Origin: Henricia sp. BOLD:AAB3569
Taxonomy: Eukaryota; Echinodermata; Asteroidea; Spinulosida; Echinasteridae
NCBI GenBank assembly: GCA_037783545.1
Contig: JBBELK010000329.1
Span: 4,788,501-4,852,500, forward strand
Direction: 5' to 3'
Length of the DNA stretch: 64,000 bases
Shown here: in pieces, positions 50,801-56,800 of the stretch
Layout: every line of letters begins with the position of its first letter
Position numbering within the stretch: position 1 is the first letter of the stretch
Program-made: the position numbers and the translations under genes
The notes under the pieces: generated by a model
The model's database searches: none
What the model saw: the letters and a program-made list of their open reading frames with translations, nothing else
What the model was told of the DNA's origin: nothing

Positions 50801-53800
50801 CGTCCGGGCTGTCCAGTGAAATCGTGAACAGAAAATTTGAGATATCCTGAGCAGGAGAAGAGCGAATCGTTTGTGACAAAGTCGTGAGGCTCGCGCGTAG
50901 TTGCAACGGCTCGTAAAGCGTATAACCTGTCTTTTGACCGTTTTTGTTAATTTTGCACTTTTTAGATTTGCACTTCACAACGACCATCAAAAAAGTATTG
51001 TCAATGCTGCTACATCACTAAATCATGTAAACAGTAGGCCGGTGTGTACCTTTAAGCAGGAAAAGTGTGCACAAAAAGTGGATTTTGTTTAAGTGTTTTT
51101 TTGAAAAGGAGGAGCGTGCGCCCCCCACGCCGCCCCTTGCCCCCTGGATCCTCCCCTGCTACCAGCCGAGCTATGAGGCACAGTGGTGTACTCCCCTCAG
51201 GATCATACTCACCCCAGGGCGTGGTGACAAGCACAGGTCCGACCTGGTCCAATTCTTCCTCCAAGTTTAAACCAGCAACACCGATGGAATATTCCGTTTC
51301 TACGTCAAGTCCCGTCAATATCAGTGAGCTTACATTACCACCATACACAGTCAATGAACCTATAAGAAAAGCAGGAAAGACTTGAGAAGTTATGGCTTCA
51401 TATCTTGTGTACAAAGCATATCAGAGAGGCTGAACATTTTCTTAGTGTTTCCTCACAAAATCTTAATTTTCTCACTCCTAAATTTGAGTTTTTTTATCAA
51501 ATCTGCACTTACTGATGCCTGATAAATCATTTTAAAGAAAAAAAAATTCTTATCAACTTCTCAACTCTTTCCAAAAAGCAATTTTAAGCTTGTTATATTG
51601 GGATTAGTTGACGAAAAATGTGTTGTACGCATAGATTATGAGTTGCGCCCGAGTCGTGCCGCCAAGTCGCACCCCCGTGTCGTGAAATCTCCCCACCCAA
51701 GTCACACCCCCGACATGCACTCCACGAGTCTACAACAGTATTTCGAACAAAAATTGAGGAACATGGACTCGTGTTTGGAACATTTTCCACAATGTAAGTA
51801 CAAATACCTAGTGGCGTTTAATACGCAGTTGTATTTTTCCTACAAAGTTGGCCGTCTGTGAGAGTGGTTAAAACTGTATGTGGTTCCAAACACACAAAAT
51901 AATCCAAAGTTTTCAACGTCAACAAAATAACAACTTGCAGAAATCTGACAAAATAAACAAATTAAGTTTAATTTTATTCACAATAAAAATATTTGGTGTC
52001 TTTTTTCCCGAGATATGAGAAAATACCGCACTCGTCATGAAAATATAGAACTCGCCTTCAGCCCAATCAATATTTTCATGACTCATGCAGCATATCACCC
52101 TCAAAGCCATCCAATATTATATATTTATCAGATAAATTACATATTTCTATATTCTGACCTTTTTGTTGTTCGTCCAGCGCTGCGTAATAATGTACTCTGT
52201 AACCGAAGATTTCACATGCGTATTGCGGTACTTCCCATGATACCTCCACGCTAGACGAGCTTAGGGCCACGGCCATAACATTCCTTGGAAAGGTATCGTT
52301 TTTCATGAAACCTTTAAAAAATATGAAATTAAAACTGTTACGAACGTTTTTTTCCCCATGTGTGACTGAGGATGTGTATGATAAAAACTAAATAAATACT
52401 GTTTCAATGCTTTCGGGAAATTGTGTGAAGCCACCGTCCTACTTGGGCTGGTTCCTTTGCTATACTGCATGAAAACATAGCCAAAATGCCTCGGGAGTCA
52501 GGGGCCTAGTTTCATACATTTAGGGGGGCCTTAAAGGAGCGGGTTAGATTTTAACAGAAAAAGGATTTCGATATAACCTATAAAATATCTCCCCAAAATA
52601 CTATCCATGGGAGGAAAACAAGAAATTTGCAATCTCCAATTTGGATGTGAAAGCAAAAAGGTTGGTGTACTGTACTGCTTTATAGAAACTAGATCAATTA
52701 TTTTACAAAACATCAGTGGTTTTTTTAACGATATCCTTTGAAAATACACGGGTTGAGAATGCAAAGTTTCAGAATGGTAATGAGAAAAATATGACAAATG
52801 ATATGGTATCAAAATCTCAACACCCATGGAAAAAAATTGGGGGGTCAAAATTTGTGATCTGGACACGCTTAGAAAGTTTCAATTTGGCTACATTTTGCAC
52901 CTTTCGGGGAAACTTCGCAAATAAAATGGAGTTTCGTGTTGCAAACTTCAGCCGCGATCTGGCTATCATTTCCTCGAATGAATGCACAGTCTTCCAGCTT
53001 GGCTGGTTCCCCGGGTGCCCATAGAGTTGACTGCCAGTCACTGGTATCGCTGCAATCTACCCAACGCCACCAACCTTCCACTGACGCATCGAAGTATCCT
53101 AAAAATAGACGATTTTGCAAAGTTATATTTGAATACCAAAACAATATTTAAAAAACAAATTGCTTTATCTTGTCGCAAAATGAACGAAATAAACTTAGTT
53201 GTTCCAAAAAAATAACTTGCCCAAAAAGGGCACCAAATAGTGTAAAAATGTATGTGATTGAAAAAACCTCCCTGTACAAATCTCCTATATAACGGGTGTT
53301 ACCTGGACAGATTTTTTTTTTCCCACACGTTGCATGGGAATTTTTTAAAACATTTTCTCAAAACGAATTCTTCAAAAAACTCACCAATCCACCATGTTTG
53401 ACCCGGATTGACCTCTGCTGTTCTCGTCATGACGTACTGTAATTCCGCATCGTCGTTGATTATTGCCAGATCGCCGTCATCAGCTGAAGCGCATATGCTA
53501 CGTGCATCATCCCAAGGCCAGATTTCGTTGACAAACGCGTAGCATGAACGTGCTGTGGGCCCCTCTTCATAATATGGCGGACAGCCTGCAGAAAATTAAG
53601 AATAAATTAGCTCTGACAAATTACTGATTTGAGCTAAATTGGGGCCCAATTTCGAGTATATTCCCTCAGATTTCCAAACATGACCTCCGACACACCGGGC
53701 AGATGCTGATCTACCAGCTGAGCTATGAGGCACAGTGGTATACATGTACTCCCTCGGGATTCCCCCAAAGACCTCTGACACACAGGGCAGATGCTCTACC

Positions 53801-56800
53801 AGCTGAGCTATGAGGCACAGTGGTATACATGTCCCCCCTCAGGTTTCCCCCAAAGACCTCTGACACACAGGGCAGATGCTCTACCAGCTGAGCTATGAGG
53901 CACAGTGGTATACATGTACTCCCTCAGGTTTCCCCCAAAGACCTCTGACACACAGGGCAGATGCTCCACCAGCTGAGCTATGAGGCACAGTGGTATACAC
54001 GTACTCCCTCAGGATTCCCCCAAAGACCTCTGACACACAGGGCAGATGCTCCACCATCTGAGCTATGAGGCACAGTCGTATACTCCCACAGGTTTTCGCT
54101 AAGACATATCTGACACACCAAGCAGTTGCTCTACCAGCCAAGCTACGAGGCACAGTGGTGTACTCCCCTCAGGATCATACTCACCCCAGGGCGTGGTGAC
54201 AAGCACAGGTCCGACCTGGTCCAATTCCTCATCCAAGTTTAAACCAGCAACACCGATAGAATATTCCGTTTCTACGTCAAGTCCCGTCAATATCACTGAG
54301 CTTACATTACCACCATATATAGTCAATGAACCTGCAAACAAAGCAAGATTTGGAATATCCTCGTCAAATTCCCTTTCCAACAATACCAATTGTGTCAACA
54401 TTTTCCTGAGATATGAGAGTTAAATGTTGGTGACTCTGCCCCTTTCAGCAAACAATTTCCACATTTAAGGGGAGGGAGAATCTCCCAAATCACTGGTCCA
54501 ATAGACTACTAAAGTGTGATGTCATTTGCCATGGTAATTGGGTTCAAACATTCGCTAGTAATCTGAAACGCCCGTTGGTAAAAGTGCAGGAAAACAGTTC
54601 ACTGGTTTTAGTGTAGACCCAGTAACCTTGGCAACACATAAATGGTGATGATCTCAGAATTTGAGATTTTGTGCAAGGTGATCCTAATCAACAAGTATAT
54701 AAATCGTCGGGTTCACCACGAAGTGACGTATCCGTCAAAAAAACTTTTTTTGGCAATTTCTGTTTTTGGTATAATTTGACTTTATTTGGTGTCCTTAACA
54801 TTTGTGCAAAGTTACGAGACTTGACAATTTGTATTTTTTTAATTACAGAAGTTGCCTAAAACCACGTAACTAATGGGTATGCAAATTTTCTTTTTCACGA
54901 ATTGAAAAAGATGGTATGTGCATGAATTGCTTTTTCACGAAGTGGCGTATCGCGATACGCCACTTCGTGAAAAAGCTACGCGCCAGGGCGACGTTGTAAA
55001 TATTACGCGCGCAGTGAAATACAGACAGGGGGCGAATTCTGTGGCAAATCACGCATGGTCGGCATTTTTCTTTTTTAACGAAGTGACGAATAAGTTTTAA
55101 GCTAAAGTGTTCTTTAATTAGACAATCAATACAACAAAAAAGTATAAATTTACGTAATTTAACTCGTATTAAAAGTATCACATAAAAAGACTGACGACTT
55201 TTCATACAATAACCGGCGAAGTTAGAGTTTTAAAAATTGACCAACTTCAAAAGCGATTTTCTTAAAACTACCGCTCGCGGATACGTCACTTCGTGGTGCA
55301 CCTGACGAAATACCAAGTTTCATCAAAATCTGAGATGGTCGGGTTTAACCCATTGGGTGATTTGACATGGAATTGCTCACATGCATAGGTTGTATAAAGT
55401 AAGGTCACATTTGTGCATAAAGTTGCGTCTTTCTGTGTCCTGGACTGTGCCCTAGGCGTATTGATTGCTTTCGATGACGTAGAACATCCGGGAATGTGTG
55501 GTGGGCAACAGTCACGCGCGTACGCGCGCGCCAATAGACGCAAATGAACACGCGGAAAAAAATACTCACCAGCGTATTTTTCATTCGAAGATGCCGCACG
55601 CGAGCGTTGTGATACGTTCAAATTATTGAGCATGCACTCGGCTTGTAAAAACGAAAGTGCTTTTAGTTGATCGCGATTTTTAGCCAGAAGAAATGCGTTT
55701 TTATCTTTATCGATACAACAGCCATGGCGCAACAACATAAAGCAAGGTTAAGCAACAAAGGTAAGTGCAACCAATGCACTTTTCTTGCTCTTTTTGCCGG
55801 TTATTACTCGAGCCACGTGGGTCATGAAAAATGCCCACCAAAATGGTAGCTGGAAGGGGTGACTTCACCGGAAAGCAATCAATAGACCGTATCGAATAGC
55901 CGCCATTTCGTGGGGCAGTTTCTTTGTTCCTTGAGGACATGCATGGTTGCGCATATTGTGCTTCCATTGTTGAACAGTTTAGGTAACAAAAGGTCCCCCA
56001 CAAAATGGCGGCTATTCGATACGGTCTAATGGCAAACAACAATGAATAACATATATTCTGACCTTTTTGTTCTTCGTCCAGCGCTGCGTAATAATGTACT
56101 CTGTAACCGAAGATTTCACATGCGTATTGCGATACTTCCCACGAGACCTCCACGCTGGATGAACTTAGGGCCACGGCCGCAACATTCCTTGGATAGGTAT
56201 CGTTTTTTGTAAATCCTTTGAAGATAGAGTGTATGATTGGTAAACTGTTAAAAACGGCATTATTTCCACTTGTAAATAAAAGCATATGTCGACAAAACTG
56301 CCTTGTAGAAATCTCAGCCACATAGATGCAGTAACACTTCAGAAAACCTGAAAATTCCATGCATGGTTTTTGTGTACGAATGAATGGTAAAAAAGTTGTC
56401 TGCAGACAACTAAAACAAAACAAAACACCTTCAGCTAGCAATTCTCACACAAGGGTACCTTTGTACACATACACACAAAAACAAAATCATGTGGTGTTTG
56501 TTACCATTGCTATCAACACTTTTAGGCCCGCTTCAAACGTCGCGCTTATGCCATGTCGAATTAAATTCAACTTGATTTTTAAAATTAGACACGGCACAAG
56601 CACGACGTTTGAAGCCATTTGGCTCGGCAAAATGAATTTTAGCTCGACAGGGTCTGCCGTGCTAACTCAATTTAGTGCGGCACAAGCACGGCTTGGCTTC
56701 AAACGTCGTGCTTCTGCCGTGTCGAATTTAATTCCAATTCGAAGTTGGTCCGCAATTTTGTTCACAACTAGGAATGCGCATGCTCGCAGCGCGTATGTGA

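Larger units (their letters stand above)
51195..53620 (-). repeat. Segmental duplication, copy 2 (FN3-2 plus CTLD2)
   Basis: Counterpart of 47399-49570. It carries an extra MITE R1 (52532-52871) that copy 1 lacks and so arrived after the duplication or was lost from copy 1. Confidence 0.93.

Noticed and set aside
55286-56441. Long minus-strand ORFs (150 and 244 residues) next to FN3-1
   Set aside because: Only 56063-56215 is a real exon. The rest reads through MITEs and the MAQ-frame element on the wrong strand.
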